This document shows, piece by piece, positions 49,311 to 62,406 of a stretch of 64,000 nt of DNA. The notes below the pieces were generated by a model. That model was not told the DNA's origin and searched no databases. It saw only the letters and a program-made list of their open reading frames with translations. Source of the stretch: Nephrocerus scutellatus (lineage: Eukaryota; Arthropoda; Insecta; Diptera; Pipunculidae); contig OX352761.1 of assembly GCA_947095585.1 (NCBI GenBank), forward strand, positions 62,944,882-63,008,881, written 5' to 3'. Made by a program: the position numbers and the translations under genes. Positions within the stretch are counted from its first letter, which is position 1. Each line of letters begins with the position of its first letter.

Positions 49311-49984
49311 CATCTTTTTTTTTTTTTATATATATTTAAACTTATTGCCAAGGGAATACTTCCTGAATGACTTGCGCCACGGCAATAAGGTGGGCTAAGC
49401 CCTTTATATTAAAATTAAGAAGTAAATCGGAGAAATGTGATTTACAATATATCACATTTCTCACGCTTGTAGCCGGTTTCAATTTTATTTTCTCGGAATT
49501 CTCCCTGATTCATTGAAAAAAGCAATACGGAAAAAACGTTCACGAAACTAAAACGACGCGAGTCCAAATGCTTTAATGAATGGATTATGGTCAAGGAAAA
49601 CTACAAAAAACCTTGACCAAGAAAATATTACAAAAAAAAAATTGACAATTCTTGGAGCCTCTATTAAAAAATTCGGTCTTTCAGGAACTAGCTGACTTCT
49701 TTCTTGAATGCCCACAACTCGACAGTTAATTGTATCGGATTCGTTTGGAGTACCAGGCCTAACAAACGAAAATGGCACGCACAACTATCGAGCCGATAAG
49801 CTCCAACGCCAAACACCACATCAAGGATGAGCGAAAAATCGTGACTCAAATTGAGCTCTTGATGATTCTCTGCGGTTCCTCGCAACCTCCTCCAATTCAG
49901 GCCTTTCATGATTATTTGAAATTTGATTCCTTTCTTTTAAATTTATTAGATTTAAAAAGAAATAATTAAAAAATTAAAAATTTA
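49311..49984 (-). repeat. C repeat, array unit 1
   Basis: Starts on + with a T-run (poly(A) on minus) and matches the dispersed copy at 36016-36535 up to about 49815 (AGCTCCAACGCCAAACA). A further 170 bases up to LINE-A (with a minus open frame MKGLNWRRLRGTAENHQEL at 49909) are found only in the array. They could be more of the same element or a separate piece. Confidence 0.65.
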
Positions 49985-51167
49985 ATTCCGAAAAACGTCC
50001 GACTACTACGACAATTGATATTGACAAAGCCATCACAGTAGCGGCAACTAGAGGCTGCCCACAAGGCGGAGTCCTGTCACCTCTTTTGTGGCTGCTCGTA
50101 ATGGACCAGTTACTCCCTAGGCTTAAGAATAATCATATCACCAACATTGGCTATGCGGATGACCTCGTCCTCATGGTCCGTGGCAAATTCGAGAGTACAA
50201 TAGCAGAAAGGATGCAATTTTCTCTCAAACTAGTAAACGAATGGTGTAAAGAGGTGAACCTAAGTGTCAATCCAGATAAGATAGTGCGCACCATCTTCAC
50301 AAAGAGAAGAAAAATTAATCTTCCCATACTGAATTTCTAAGGCAAGGTCCTCGATATAATGCCGGAAGCCAAATATCTGGGAGTTATGTTCGACCAAAAA
50401 CTTACATGGAACTCCCATATGACATACATTATTAACAAAGCTTAAGCTTACTTCACATGCCAACGCATGTTTAACAAAACGTGGGGAATAAGCCCGCAAA
50501 TGACTCTTTGGCTATACCAGATTATTATCAGACCTAGGCTGACATACGCAGCCTTGATATGGTGGCCAAAAACAGAGCAATCTAAGACACGCTCAAAACT
50601 CAATAAGATACAAAGACTCATTATATTCCGAAGTGCAACAGGTGCCATAAAAACCTGCCCTACTGCAGCCCTCGAGAAAATTATAGGACTTACACCACTT
50701 CACATACACATTAAAAGTGAACCTGGCTTTAGACTCTCCACTCTCAATATACACAACCAGGTCAAATTCAATAGACCGGGACATACAAACATAATTTCCA
50801 AAATAAACTCGGATTATGGTATTGTCCTACAATCAGACTCAATGATGAAAACAACTGATTTTCAAAGGAACTTCTTGGTTAGAATTCTAGAACGTCATCA
50901 AGTTGCAAATATTATCAATAACCTCCCCCATCATACATCCATCTGGCACACAGACTGATCTAAAACAGACACAGGAATAGGAGCAGGAGTATTCGGACCC
51001 AGAACCACACTGCGAATACCCCTAGGTAACTCCCCAACCATTTTCCGGGCAGAAACAATTGCACTTGAAGCCTGCATCTTGGAATGCACTAAAAGAATAT
51101 ATAGAAGAACTGAGATTTACATGATCTCAGACAGCCAGGCCGCACTACTTGCACTAAAAAAAGCCCG
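49985..51167 (+). pseudogene. LINE-A RT and RNase H start, array unit 1
   Basis: It begins in the RT palm: TRGCPQGGVLSPLLWLLVMD, IGYADDLVLMVRGK (catalytic box), VNLSVNPDK. Stops follow at 50338-50340 (TAA after LPILNF), at about 50443 and before RNase H (HTD, stop at about 50957). The thumb region (YQIIIRPRLTYAALIWWPKT, ATGAIKTCPTAALEKIIGL) is otherwise well preserved. RNase H starts TGIGAGVFGPRTTLRIPLG and is cut after SDSQAALLALKKA by the unit junction. Confidence 0.85.
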
Positions 51168-51880
51168 ATACGCTAAAGTCATCATTGGTCCATACCAGTG
51201 TGGCTTCATCCCAGGCAAATAAACAACTGATCAGATTTACACCCTAAGGCAGGTGATGAAAAAATGTCTAGAGTTTCAAAACTCACTACACCATCTTTTT
51301 ATAGACTTTAAAGCCGCCTATGATAGCATAGCCAGAGTAGAACTTTATAAAGCCATGAGAGAATTCGGCATCCCAAATAAAATGACACGACTATGTAGGT
51401 TGACCATGACCAATGTTATAAGCCAAGTAAAAATATCCGGATCACTATCAAGCCCATTCAACATCTAACAAAGTACATGGTGGCCACGTCTGCGAGTAGA
51501 AGATCCAACATTGGTCCCTCAATTCAGATAGTGGAGCGCGAATTTGAAGTAGTGCAATCCTTTAACTTTCTCGGGTCAACTATAGCAGCCGATAACAGCA
51601 TGGAACCAGAAATACGCGCACGGTTGCTTAAAGCCAACAAAGCCTACTATAGCCTGTCAAGACTCTTCAAATCCAGGAACTTAACCATAACATCCAAGCT
51701 GCTGATATATAAGACAATGGTCATACCAGTTCTTACATATGGATCCGAGACTTGGGTGCTTAGCAAAAAGCATTCTGACCTCTTAGCCGCGTTCGAGAGA
51801 AAACACTTACGGAGAATTGTTGGCCCCGTATGTGAGGAAGGACGATTCCGGAGACTCTATAATGATGAGATCTTGCTTTT
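51168..51880 (+). pseudogene. RTE-B RT fragments, array unit 2
   Basis: Two pieces: 51168-51466 (MKKCLEFQNSLHHLFIDFKA, first catalytic Asp) ending in a stop after SSPFNI, and 51477-51880 (thumb and C-terminus, here with the 26 bp that unit 1 lacks). A stop also lies at 51220-51222 (GGCAAATAAACAAC), where unit 1 has TCA instead of TAA. The catalytic FADD region between the pieces is deleted as in all units. Confidence 0.85.
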
Positions 51881-53396
51881 TAGACTCCAACGTCGCTAGT
51901 TCACTCGGAAATTCCAATCTTGTGTATCGTGTATTGTGCAAAAACTGAAAAATATACACCATGACATTCCGAAAAGAAATAAAGTTGTTTCCAAATTTGA
52001 TGCGCTTAAGTAAGTTTTCGTTGTCATTAAGAATCGGCTCAATTCTCTCCATTGTTTGTGAAAGTAATTGTGCTGCACACAATTCTAGTCTGGGCAATGT
52101 GGTGGTTTTTAATGGTGCTACCTTTGATTTAACGCAAAGTAACTTGACTGTGATCGCGTGGTTTGAGTTAACACTACGTATGTAAATCGCACATCCATAA
52201 GCCTTCTCGCTAGCATCGGCGTATCTATGCAACTGCATTGATTTTGTTGCTGCATCTGAAAATAGATATCTATCAATGCGAAAATTATTCAGAAGCTGCA
52301 AGCTCGTTCTAAAATTGTGCCATTTTGTATGTAGGTTTTGTGGTAAGGCTGCGTCCCAATTTTGTTTCAATAGCCACAATTGTTGCATGAATATTTTTGC
52401 AAGTATTATAACTGATCCGGTTAACCCAAGGGGATTGAAAATCCTTGCAATGTCTGCTAAGACCATACGTTTTGTTATACGGTTAGCGTTTTCTAACAGC
52501 TTCACATTGAAACGAAAATGGTCAGATTGAGGTTGCCCAAATAAGCGTAGTGTTTTGATTGCATCGCCGTCATCAAGATTCAGTAATTTTTCGCGATTTT
52601 CAGCTGGAATGTCTGATAGTAAAGCTGGGTGATTGGAACACAATTTCCTTAGTTCCATTCTAGCCGTGCTTAGCATGTCGATGGTTTGAGTTTTTACACA
52701 AATTGCATCTTCCAATGACTCGGAACCGGTTAGCACATCATCCACATATACGTTCCTAAATATTACTTCGCTAGCCCACGGATTCCATTCCTCTAGTGCA
52801 AGTCGCTGCAAGCACTTTGTTGCTAGATATGGCGCGGACGCCGTACCATATGTAAAAGTTTACAGTTGAAAAGTTGTTAACTTGTCATCCGGTGTATTAT
52901 GCCAAAGGATATATTAAAAGTGAGCATCGTCTTCGTGCACTCTTATCTAGCGATACATTTTTACAATATCTGCACAATATCAATACGATAGAATGAGTGC
53001 GGAATCGTAATAAAATTAAGCAGGTCTTGTTGGACCACGGGTCCGACCATTAATATAGCATTTAACGACCTTCCTGATGTTGTTTTGGCCGACGCATCGA
53101 AAACGACGCGGAGTTTTGTCGATGTGCTTTCTGGCTTCAGCACACAACGTTGCGGCATGTAATAATGATGCCGAGCAATGCTCTCTTAGTCAAGAGCCTC
53201 ATGTGGCCCAGGGATTGATATTCATCAAGAAACTGACTGTACTGCTGCTTTAATTCTGTATTTTTGCTTAGTCGGGCCTCTAAGCTGACAGACGAAATCG
53301 AAGACACCCTTCGGAACAAAGATATGTTAATATGTGCCTTCATAGATATTTAATCATAGGATGGGTTATAAATATGCTAAGAGGTATGAAAATTCG
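51881..53396 (-). pseudogene. BEL pol fragment, array unit 2
   Basis: Same fragment as in unit 1, with YVDD and the RNase H-like start; the linker part is at 53158-52961 and the rest at 52811-51900. The 82-bp deletion removes residues near the end. The minus frame runs past the junction into antisense RTE-B, adding about 22 non-homologous residues. Distinct residue: LHRYADA for LHGYADA. Confidence 0.85.
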
Positions 53397-54070
53397 AGCA
53401 TCTTTTTTTTTTTATATATATTTAAACTTATTGCCAAGGGAATACTTCCTGAATGACTTGCGCCACGGCAATAAGGTGGGCTAAGCCCTTTATATTAAAA
53501 TTAAGAAGTAAATCGGAGAAATGTGATTTACAATATATCACATTTCTCACGCTTGTAGCCGGTTTCAATTTTATTTTCTCGGAATTCTCCCTGATTCATT
53601 GAAAAAAGCAATACGGAAAAAACGTTCACGAAACTAAAACGACGCGAGTCCAAATGCTTTAATGAATGGATTATGTTCAAGGAAAAATACAAAAAACCTT
53701 GACCAAGAAAATATTACAAAAAAAAAATTGACAATTCTTGGAGCCTCTATTAAAAAATTCGGTCTTTCAGGGACTAGCTGACTTCTTTCTTGAATGCCCA
53801 CAACTCGACAGTTAATTGTATCGGATTCGTTTGGAGTACCAGGCCTAACAAACGAAAATGGCACGCACAACTATCGAGCCGATAAGCTCCAACGCCAAAC
53901 ACCACATCAAGGATGAGCGAAAAATCGTGACTCAAATTGAGCTCTTGATGATTCTCTGCGGTTCCTCGCAACCTCCTCCAATTCAGGCCTTTCATGATGA
54001 TTTGAAATTTGATTCCTTTCTTTTAAATTTATTAGATTTAAAAAGAAATAATTAAAAAATTAAAAATTTA
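53397..54070 (-). repeat. C repeat, array unit 2
   Basis: Same as in unit 1, with a shorter T-run and scattered substitutions, for example ATGTTCAAGG for ATGGTCAAGG near 53673. Confidence 0.7.
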
Positions 54071-55253
54071 ATTCCGAAAAACGTCCGACTACTACGACAA
54101 TTGATATTGACAAAGCCATCACAGTAGCGGCAACTAGAGGCTGCCCACAAGGCGGAGTCCTGTCACCTCTTTTGTGGCTGCTCGTAATGGACCAGTTACT
54201 CCCTAGGCTTAAGAATAATCATATCACCAACATTGGCTATGCGGATGACCTCGTCCTCATGGTCCGTGGCAAATTCGAGAGTACAATAGCAGAAAGGATG
54301 CAATTTTCTCTCAAACTAGTAAACGAATGGTGTAAAGAGGTGAACCTAAGTGTCAATCCAGATAAGATAGTGCGCACCATCTTCACAAAGAGAAGAACAA
54401 TTAATCTTCCCATACTGAATTTCTAAGGCAAGGTCCTCGAAATAATGCCGGAAGCCAAATATCTGGGAGTTATGTTCGACCAAAAACTTACATGGAACTC
54501 CCATATGACATACATTATTAACAAAGCTTAAGCTTACTTCACATGCCAACGCATGTTTAACAAAACGTGGGGAATAAGCCCGCAAATGACTCTTTGGCTA
54601 TACCAGATTATTATCAGACCTAGGCTGACATACGCAGCCTTGAAATGGTGGCCAAAAACAGAGCAATCTAAGACACGCTCAAAACTCAATAAGATACAAA
54701 GACTCATTATATTCCGAAGTGCAACAGGTGCCATAAAGACCTGCCCTACTGCAGCCCTCGAGAAAATTATAGGACTTACACCACTTCACATACACATTAA
54801 AAGTGAACCTGGCTTTAGACTCTCCACTCTCAATATACACAACCAGGTCAAATTCAATAGACCGGGACATACAAACATAATTTCCAAAATAAACTCGGAT
54901 TATGGTATTGTCCTACAATCAGACTCAATGATGAAAACAACTGATTTTCAAAGGAACTTCTTGGTTAGAATTCTAGAACGTCATCAAGTTGCAAATATTA
55001 TCAATAACCTCCCCCATCATACATCCATCTGGCACACAGACTGATCTAAAACAGACACAGGAATAGGAGCAGGAGTATTCGGACCCAGAACCACACTGCG
55101 AATACCCCTAGGTAACTCCCCAACCATTTTCCGGGCAGAAACAATTGCACTTGAAGCCTGCATCTTGGAATGCACTAAAAGAATATATAGAAGAACTGAG
55201 ATTTACATGATCTCAGACAGCCAGGCCGCACTACTTGCACTAAAAAAAGCCCG
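54071..55253 (+). pseudogene. LINE-A RT and RNase H start, array unit 2
   Basis: As in unit 1, with YADDLVLM intact and the same stop after LPILNF (54424-54426). It has Lys in ALKWWPKT where the other units have Ile. Stops before the thumb (54529) and before RNase H (55042) are shared by all units. Confidence 0.85.
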
Positions 55254-55966
55254 ATACGCTAAAGTCATCATTGGTCCATACCAGTGTGGCTTCATCCCAG
55301 GCAAATAAACAACTGATCAGATTTACACCCTAAGGCAGGTGATGAAAAAATGTCTAGAGTTTCAAAACTCACTACACCATCTTTTTATAGACTTTAAAGC
55401 CGCCTATGATAGCATAGCCAGAGTAGAACTTTATAAAGCCATGAGAGAATTCGGCATCCCAAATAAAATGACACGACTATGTAGGTTGACCATGACCAAT
55501 GTTATAAGCCAAGTAAAAATATCCGGATCACTATCAAGCCCATTCAACATCTAACAAAGTACATGGTGGCCACGTCTGCGAGTAGAAGATCCAACATTGG
55601 TCCCTCAATTCAGATAGTGGAGCGCGAATTTGAAGTAGTGCAATCCTTTAACTTTCTCGGGTCAACTATAGCAGCCGATAACAGCATGGAACCAGAAATA
55701 CGCGCACGGTTGCTTAAAGCCAACAAAGCCTACTATAGCCTGTCAAGACTCTTCAAATCCAGGAACTTAACCATAACATCCAAGCTGCTGATATATAAGA
55801 CAATGGTCATACCAGTTCTTACATATGGATCCGAGACTTGGGTGCTTAGCAAAAAGCATTCTGACCTCTTAGCCGCGTTCGAGAGAAAACACTTACGGAG
55901 AATTGTTGGCCCCGTATGTGAGGAAGGACGATTCCGGAGACTCTATAATGATGAGATCTTGCTTTT
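55254..55966 (+). pseudogene. RTE-B RT fragments, array unit 3
   Basis: Pieces 55254-55552 and 55563-55966, as in unit 2 and with the same stops. No new difference of note. Confidence 0.85.
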
Positions 55967-57565
55967 TAGACTCCAACGTCGCTAGTTCACTCGGAAATTC
56001 CAATCTTTGAACTAATTTTATGATAGTTTGTAATCCAAAGTTCAACTCTTCTTGACTTAGATTTCCAAATTTTCGAGTTTTTCGATTTTGCGTTCGTGTA
56101 TTGTGCAAAAACTGAAAAATATACACCATGACATTCCGAAAAGAAATAAAGTTGTTTCCAAATTTGATGCGCTGAAGTAAGTTTTCGTTGTCATTAAGAA
56201 TCGGCTCAATTCTCTCCATTGTTTGTGAAAGTAATTGTGCTGCACACAATTCTAGTCTGGGCAATGTGGTGGTTTTTAATGGTGCTACCTTTGATTTAAC
56301 GCAAAGTAACTTGACTGTGATCGCGTGGTTTGAGTTAACACTACGTATGTAAATCGCACATCCATAAGCCTTCTCGCTAGCATCGGCGTATCCATGCAAC
56401 TGCATTGATTTTGTTGCTGCATCTGAAAATAGATATCTATCAATGCGAAAATTATTCAGAAGCTGCAAGCTCGTTCTAAAATTGTGCCATTTTGTATGTA
56501 GGTTTTGTGGTAAGGCTGCGTCCCAATTTTGTTTCAATAGCCACAATTGTTGCATGAATATTTTTGCAAGTATTATAACTGATCCGGTTAACCCAAGGGG
56601 ATTGAAAATCCTTGCAATGTCTGCTAAGACCATACGTTTTGTTATACGGTTAGCGTTTTCTAACAGCTTCACATTGAAACGAAAATGGTCAGATTGAGGT
56701 TGCCCAAATAAGCGTAGTGTTTTGATTGCATCGCCGTCATCAAGATTCAGTAATTTTTCGCGATTTTCAGCTGGAATGTCTGATAGTAAAGCTGGGTGAT
56801 TGGAACACAATTTCCTTAGTTCCATTCTAGCCGTGCTTAGCATGTCGATGGTTTGAGTTTTTACACAAATTGCATCTTCCAATGACTCGGAACCGGTTAG
56901 CACATCATCCACATATACGTTCCTAAATATTACTTCGCTAGCCCGCGGATTCCATTCCTCTAGTGCAAGTCGCTGCAAGCACTTTGTTGCTAGATATGGC
57001 GCGGACGCCGTACCATATGTAAAAGTTTACAGTTGAAAAGTTGTTAACTTGTCATCCGGTGTATTATGCCAAAGGATATATTAAAAGTGAGCATCGTCTT
57101 CGTGCACTCTTATCTAGCGATACATTTTTACAATATCTGCACAATATCAATACGATAGAATGAGTGCGGAATCGTAATAAAATTAAGCAGGTCTTGTTGG
57201 ACCACGGGTCCGACCATTAATATAGCATTTAACGACCTTCCTGATGTTGTTTTGGCCGACGCATCGAAAACGACGCGGAGTTTTGTCGATGTGCTTTCTG
57301 GCTTCAGCACACAACGTTGCGGCATGTAATAATGATGCCGAGCAATGCTCTCTTAGTCAAGAGCTCTCATGTGGCCCAGGGATTGATATTCATCAAGAAA
57401 CTGACTGTACTGCTGCTTCAATTCTGTATTTTTGCTTAGTCGGGCCTCTAAGCTGACAGACGAAATCGAAGACACCCTTCGGAACAAAGATATGTTAATA
57501 TGTGCCTTCATAGATATTTAATCATAGGATGGGTTCTAAATATGCTAAGAGGTATGAAAATTCGA
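55967..57565 (-). pseudogene. BEL pol fragment, array unit 3
   Basis: The longest form: the minus frame at 56978-55893 has 361 codons from the non-ATG start, with VYVDDVLTG, the RNase H-like domain, the FGLQTIIKLVQRLEFPSELA segment missing in unit 2, and about 22 residues of antisense RTE-B at its end. The linker part is at 57325-57128. Confidence 0.85.
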
Positions 57566-58238
57566 GCATCTTTTTTTTTTTTATATATATTTAAACTTAT
57601 TGCCAAGGGAATACTCCCTGAATGACTTGCGCCACGGCAATAAGGTGGGCTAAGCCCTTTATATTAAAATTAAGAAGTAAATCGGAGAAATGTGATTTAC
57701 AATATATCACATTTCTCACGCTTGTAGCCGGTTTCAATTTTATTTTCTCGGAATTCTCCCTGATTCATTGAAAAAAGCAATACGGAAAAAACGTTCACGA
57801 AACTAAAACGACGCGAGTCCAAATGCTTTAATGAATGGATCATGGTCAAGGAAAACTACAAAAAACCTTGACCAAGAAAATATTACAAAAAAAAAATGAC
57901 AATTCTTGGAGCCTCTATTAAAAAATTCGGTCTTTCAGGAACTAGCTGACTTCTTTCTTGAATGCCCACAACTCGACAGTTAATTGTATCGGATTCGTTT
58001 GGAGTACCAGGCCTAACAAACGAAAATGGCACGCACAACTATCGAGCCGATAAGCTCCAACGCCAAACACCACATCAAGGATGAGCGAAAAATCGTGACT
58101 CAAATTGAGCTCTTGATGATTCTCTGCGGTTCCTCGCAACCTCCTCCAATTCAGGCCTTTCATGATGATTTGAAATTTGATTCCTTTCTTTTAAATTTAT
58201 ATGATTTAAAAAGAAATAATTAAAAAATTAAAAATTTA
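57566..58238 (-). repeat. C repeat, array unit 3
   Basis: As in unit 1, closer to the dispersed copy at 36016 in some bases (ACTCCCTGAATG at 57612, against ACTTCCTGAATG in units 1 and 2). Confidence 0.7.
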
Positions 58239-59421
58239 ATTCCGAAAAACGTCCGACTACTACGACAATTGATATTGACAAAGCCATCACAGTAGCGGCA
58301 ACTAGAGGCTGCCCACAAGGCGGAGTCCTGTCACCTCTTTTGTGGCTGCTCGTAATGGACCAGTTACTCCCTAGGCTTAAGAATAATCATATCACCAACA
58401 TTGGCTATGCGGATGACCTCGTCCTCATGGTCCGTGGCAAATTCGAGAGTACGATAGCAGAAAGGATGCAATTTTCTCTCAAACTAGTAAACGAATGGTG
58501 TAAAGAGGTGAACCTAAGTGTCAATCCAGATAAGATAGTGCGCACCATCTTCACAAAGAGAAGAAAAATTAATCTTCCCATACTGAATTTCCAAGGCAAG
58601 GTCCTCGAAATAATGCCGGAAGCCAAATATTTGGGAGTTATGTTCGACCAAAAACTAACATGGAACTCCCATATGACAAACATTATTAACAAAGCTTAAG
58701 CTTACTTCACATGCCAACGCATGTTTAACAAAACGTGGGGAATAAGCCCGCAAATGACTCTTTGGCTATACCAGATTATTATCAGACCTAGGCTGACATA
58801 CGCAGCCTTGATATGGTGGCCAAAAACAGAGCAATCTAAGACACGCTCAAAACTCAATAAGGTACAAAGACTCATTATATTCCGAAGTGCAACAGGTGCC
58901 ATAAAGACCTGCCCTACTGCAGCCCTCGAGAAAATTATAGGACTTACACCACTTCACATACACATTAAAAGTGAACCTGGCTTTAGACTCTCCACTCTCA
59001 ATATACACAACCAGGTCAAATTCAATAGACCGGGACATACAAACATAATTTCCAAAATAAACTCGGATTATGGTATTGTCCTACAATCAGACTCAATGAT
59101 GAAAACAACTGATTTTCAAAGGAACTTCTTGGTTAGAATTCTAGAACGTCATCAAGTTGCAAATATTATCAATAACCTCCCCCATCATACATCCATCTGG
59201 CACACAGACTGATCTAAAACAGACACAGGAATAGGAGCAGGAGTATTCGGACCCAGAACCACACTGCGAATACCCCTAGGTAACTCCCCAACCATTTTCC
59301 GGGCAGAAACAATTGCACTTGAAGCCTGCATCTTGGAATGCACTAAAAGAATATATAGAAGAACTGAGATTTACATGATCTCAGACAGCCAGGCCGCACT
59401 ACTTGCACTAAAAAAAGCCCC
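58239..59421 (+). pseudogene. LINE-A RT and RNase H start, array unit 3
   Basis: The first frame is longer than in units 1 and 2 (58340-58699, 119 codons from a Met) because CAA replaces the TAA after LPILNF; it reads on through GKVLEIMPEAKYLGVMFDQ. The later stops (after NKA at 58697 and before RNase H) remain. Confidence 0.85.
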
Positions 59422-60134
59422 ATACGCTAAAGTCATCATTGGTCCATACCAGTGTGGCTTCATCCCAGGCAAATAAACAACTGATCAGATTTACACCCTA
59501 AGGCAGGTGATGAAAAAATGTCTAGAGTTTCAAAACTCACTACACCATCTTTTTATAGACTTTAAAGCCGCCTATGATAGCATAGCCAGAGTAGAACTTT
59601 ATAAAGCCATGAGAGAATTCGGCATCCCAAATAAAATGACACGACTATGTAGGTTGACCATGACCAATGTTATAAGCCAAGTAAAAATATCCGGATCACT
59701 ATCAAGCCCATTCAACATCTAACAAAGTACATGGTGGCCACGTCTGCGAGTAGAAGATCCAACATTGGTCCCTCAATTCAGATAGTGGAGCGCGAATTTG
59801 AAGTAGTGCAATCCTTTAACTATCTCGGGTCAACTATAGCAGCCGATAACAGCATGGAACCAGAAATACGCGCACGGTTGCTTAAAGCCAACAAAGCCTA
59901 CTATAGCCTGTCAAGACTCTTCAAATCCAGGAACTTAACCATAACATCCAAGCTGCTGATATATAAGACAATGGTCATACCAGTTCTTACATATGGATCC
60001 GAGACTTGGGTGCTTAGCAAAAAGCATTCTGACCTCTTAGCCGCGTTCGAGAAAAAACACTTACGGAGAATTGTTGGCCCCGTATGTGAGGAAGGACGAT
60101 TCCGGAGACTCTATAATGATGAGATCTTGCTTTT
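59422..60134 (+). pseudogene. RTE-B RT fragments, array unit 4
   Basis: Pieces 59422-59720 and 59731-60134, as in unit 3 but with Tyr in FNYLGST and Lys in AFEKKHLRR. Confidence 0.85.
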
Positions 60135-61735
60135 TAGACTCCAACGTCTCTAGTTCACTCGGAAATTCCAATCTTTGAACTAATTTTATGATAGTTTGTA
60201 ATCCAAAGTTCAACTCTTCTTGACTTAGATTTCCAAATTTTCGAGTTTTTCGATTTTGCGTTCGTGTATTGTGCAAAAACTGAAAAATATACACCATGAC
60301 ATTCCGAAAAGAAATAAAGTTGTTTCCAAATTTGATGCGCTGAATTAAATTTTCGTTGTCATTAAGAATCGGCTCAATTCTCTCCATTGTTTGTGCGAAT
60401 AATTGTGCTGCACACAATTCTAGTCTGGGCAATGTGGTGGTTTTTAATGGTGCTACCTTTGATTTAACGCAAAGTAACTTGACTGTGATCGCGTGGTTTG
60501 AGTTAACACTACGTATGTAAATCGCACATCCATAAGTCTTCTCGATAGCATCGGCGTATCCATGCAACTGCATGGATTTTGTTGCTGCATCTGAAAATAG
60601 ATATCTATCAATGCGAAAATTATTCAGAAGCTGCAAGCTCGTTCTAAAATTGTGCCATTTTGTATGTAGGTTTTGTGGTAAGGCTGCGTCCCAATTTTGT
60701 TTCAATAGCCACAATTGTTGCATGAATATTTTTGCAAGTATTATAACTGATCCGGTTAACCCAAGGGGATTGAAAATCCTTGCAATGTCTGCTAAGCCCA
60801 TACGTTTTGTTATACGGTTAGCGTTTTCTAACAGCTTCACATTGAAACGAAAATGGTCAGATTGAGGTTGCCCAAATAAGCGTAGTGTTTTGATTGCATC
60901 GCCGTCATCAAGATTCAGTAATTTTTCGCGATTTTCAGCTGGAATGTCTGATAGTAAAGCTGGGTGATTGGAACACAATTTCCTTAGTTCCATTCTAGCC
61001 GTGCTTAGCATGTCGATGGTTTGAGTTTTTACACAAATTGCATCTTCCAATGACTCGGAACCGGTTAGCACATCATCCACATATACGTTCCTAAATATTA
61101 CTTCGCTAGCCCGCGGATTCCATTCCTCTAGTGCAAGTCGCTGCAAGCACTTTGTTGCTAGATATGGCGCGGACGCCGTACCATATGTAAAAGTTTACAG
61201 TTGAAAAGTTGTTAACTTGTCATCCGGTGTATTATGCCAAAGGATATATTAAAAGTGAGCATCGTCTTCGTGCACTCTTATCTAGCGATACATTTTTACA
61301 ATATCTGCACAATATCAATACGATAGAATGAGTGCGGAATCGTAATAAAATTAAGCAGGTCTTGTTGGACCACGGGTCCGACCATTAATATAGCATTTAA
61401 CGACCTTCCTGATGTTGTTTTGGCCGACGCATCGAAAACGACGCGGAGTTTTGTCGATGTGCTTTCTGGCTTCAGCACACAACGTTGCGGCATGTAATAA
61501 TGATGCCGAGCAATGCTCTCTTAGTCAAGAGCTCTCATGTGGCCCAGGGATTGATATTCATCAAGAAACTGACTGTACTGCTGCTTCAATTCTGTATTTT
61601 TGCTTAGTCGGGCCTCTAAGCTGACAGACGAAATCGAAGACACCCTTCGGAACAAAGATATGTTAATATGTGCCTTCATAGATATTTAATCATAGGATGG
61701 GTTCTAAATATGCTAAGAGGTATGAAAATTCGAGC
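60135..61735 (-). pseudogene. BEL pol fragment, array unit 4
   Basis: As in unit 3 (361-codon minus frame at 61146-60061 and linker at 61493-61296). YVDD is retained. Private residues: MGLADIAR, AQLFAQTMER and PSELETLES. Confidence 0.85.
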
Positions 61736-62406
61736 ATCTTTTTTTTTTTTATATATATTTAAACTTATTGCCAAGGGAATACTCCCTGAATGACTTGCGC
61801 CACGGCAATAAGGTGGGCTAAGCCCTTTATATTAAAATTAAGAAGTAAATCGGAGAAATGTGATTTACAATATATCACATTTCTCACGCTTGTAGCCGGT
61901 TTCAATTTTATTTTCTCGGAATTCTCCCTGATTCATTGAAAAAAGCAATACGGAAAAAACGTTCACGAAACTAAAACGACGCGAGTCCAAATGCTTTAAT
62001 GAATGGATCATGGTCAAGGAAAACTACAAAAAACCTTGACCAAGAAAATATTACAAAAAAAAAATGACAATTCTTGGAGCCTCTATTAAAAAATTCGGTC
62101 TTTCAGGAACTAGCTGACTTCTTTCTTGAATGCCCACAACTCGACAGTTAATTGTATCGGATTCGTTTGGAGTACCAGGCCTAACAAACGAAAATGGCAC
62201 GCACAACTATCGAGCCGATAAGCTCCAACGCCAAACACCACATCAAGGATGAGCGAAAAATCGTGACTCAAATTGAGCTCTTAATGATTTTCTGCGGTTC
62301 CTCGCAACCTCCTCCAATTCAGGCCTTTCATGATGATTTGAAATTTGATTCCTTTCTTTTAAATTTATATGATTTAAAAAGAAATAATTAAAAAATTAAA
62401 AATTTA
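61736..62406 (-). repeat. C repeat, array unit 4
   Basis: As in unit 3, with a few private substitutions (TTAATGATTTTCTGCGG at 62281). Confidence 0.7.

Larger units (their letters stand above)
47021..51167. repeat. Tandem array unit 1 (4,147 bp)
   Basis: The first of five head-to-tail units, each starting at ATACGCTAAAGTC and ending in LINE-A RNase H. Order: RTE-B RT (+), BEL pol (minus), C repeat (minus), LINE-A RT/RNase H (+). This unit lacks about 26 bp near 47430, where units 2-4 read TATAGCAGCCGATAACAGC. The junction with unit 2 is at 51163-51168 (AGCCCG). Confidence 0.93.
51168..55253. repeat. Tandem array unit 2 (4,086 bp)
   Basis: Same mosaic as unit 1. It lacks about 82 bp at 51923 present in units 1, 3 and 4 (from TTGAACTAATTTTATGATAG on). 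Variants: G at the junction base (51167), FNFLGST in the RTE-B part, Trp in the BEL segment EEWNPWASE, stop after LPILNF in LINE-A. Confidence 0.95.
55254..59421. repeat. Tandem array unit 3 (4,168 bp)
   Basis: Same mosaic without the deletions of units 1 and 2. Its first half (FNFLGST, ASEKAYG) matches unit 2. Its second half (Arg in EEWNPRASE, Gln instead of stop after LPILNF, C at the next junction base) matches unit 4. Confidence 0.95.
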
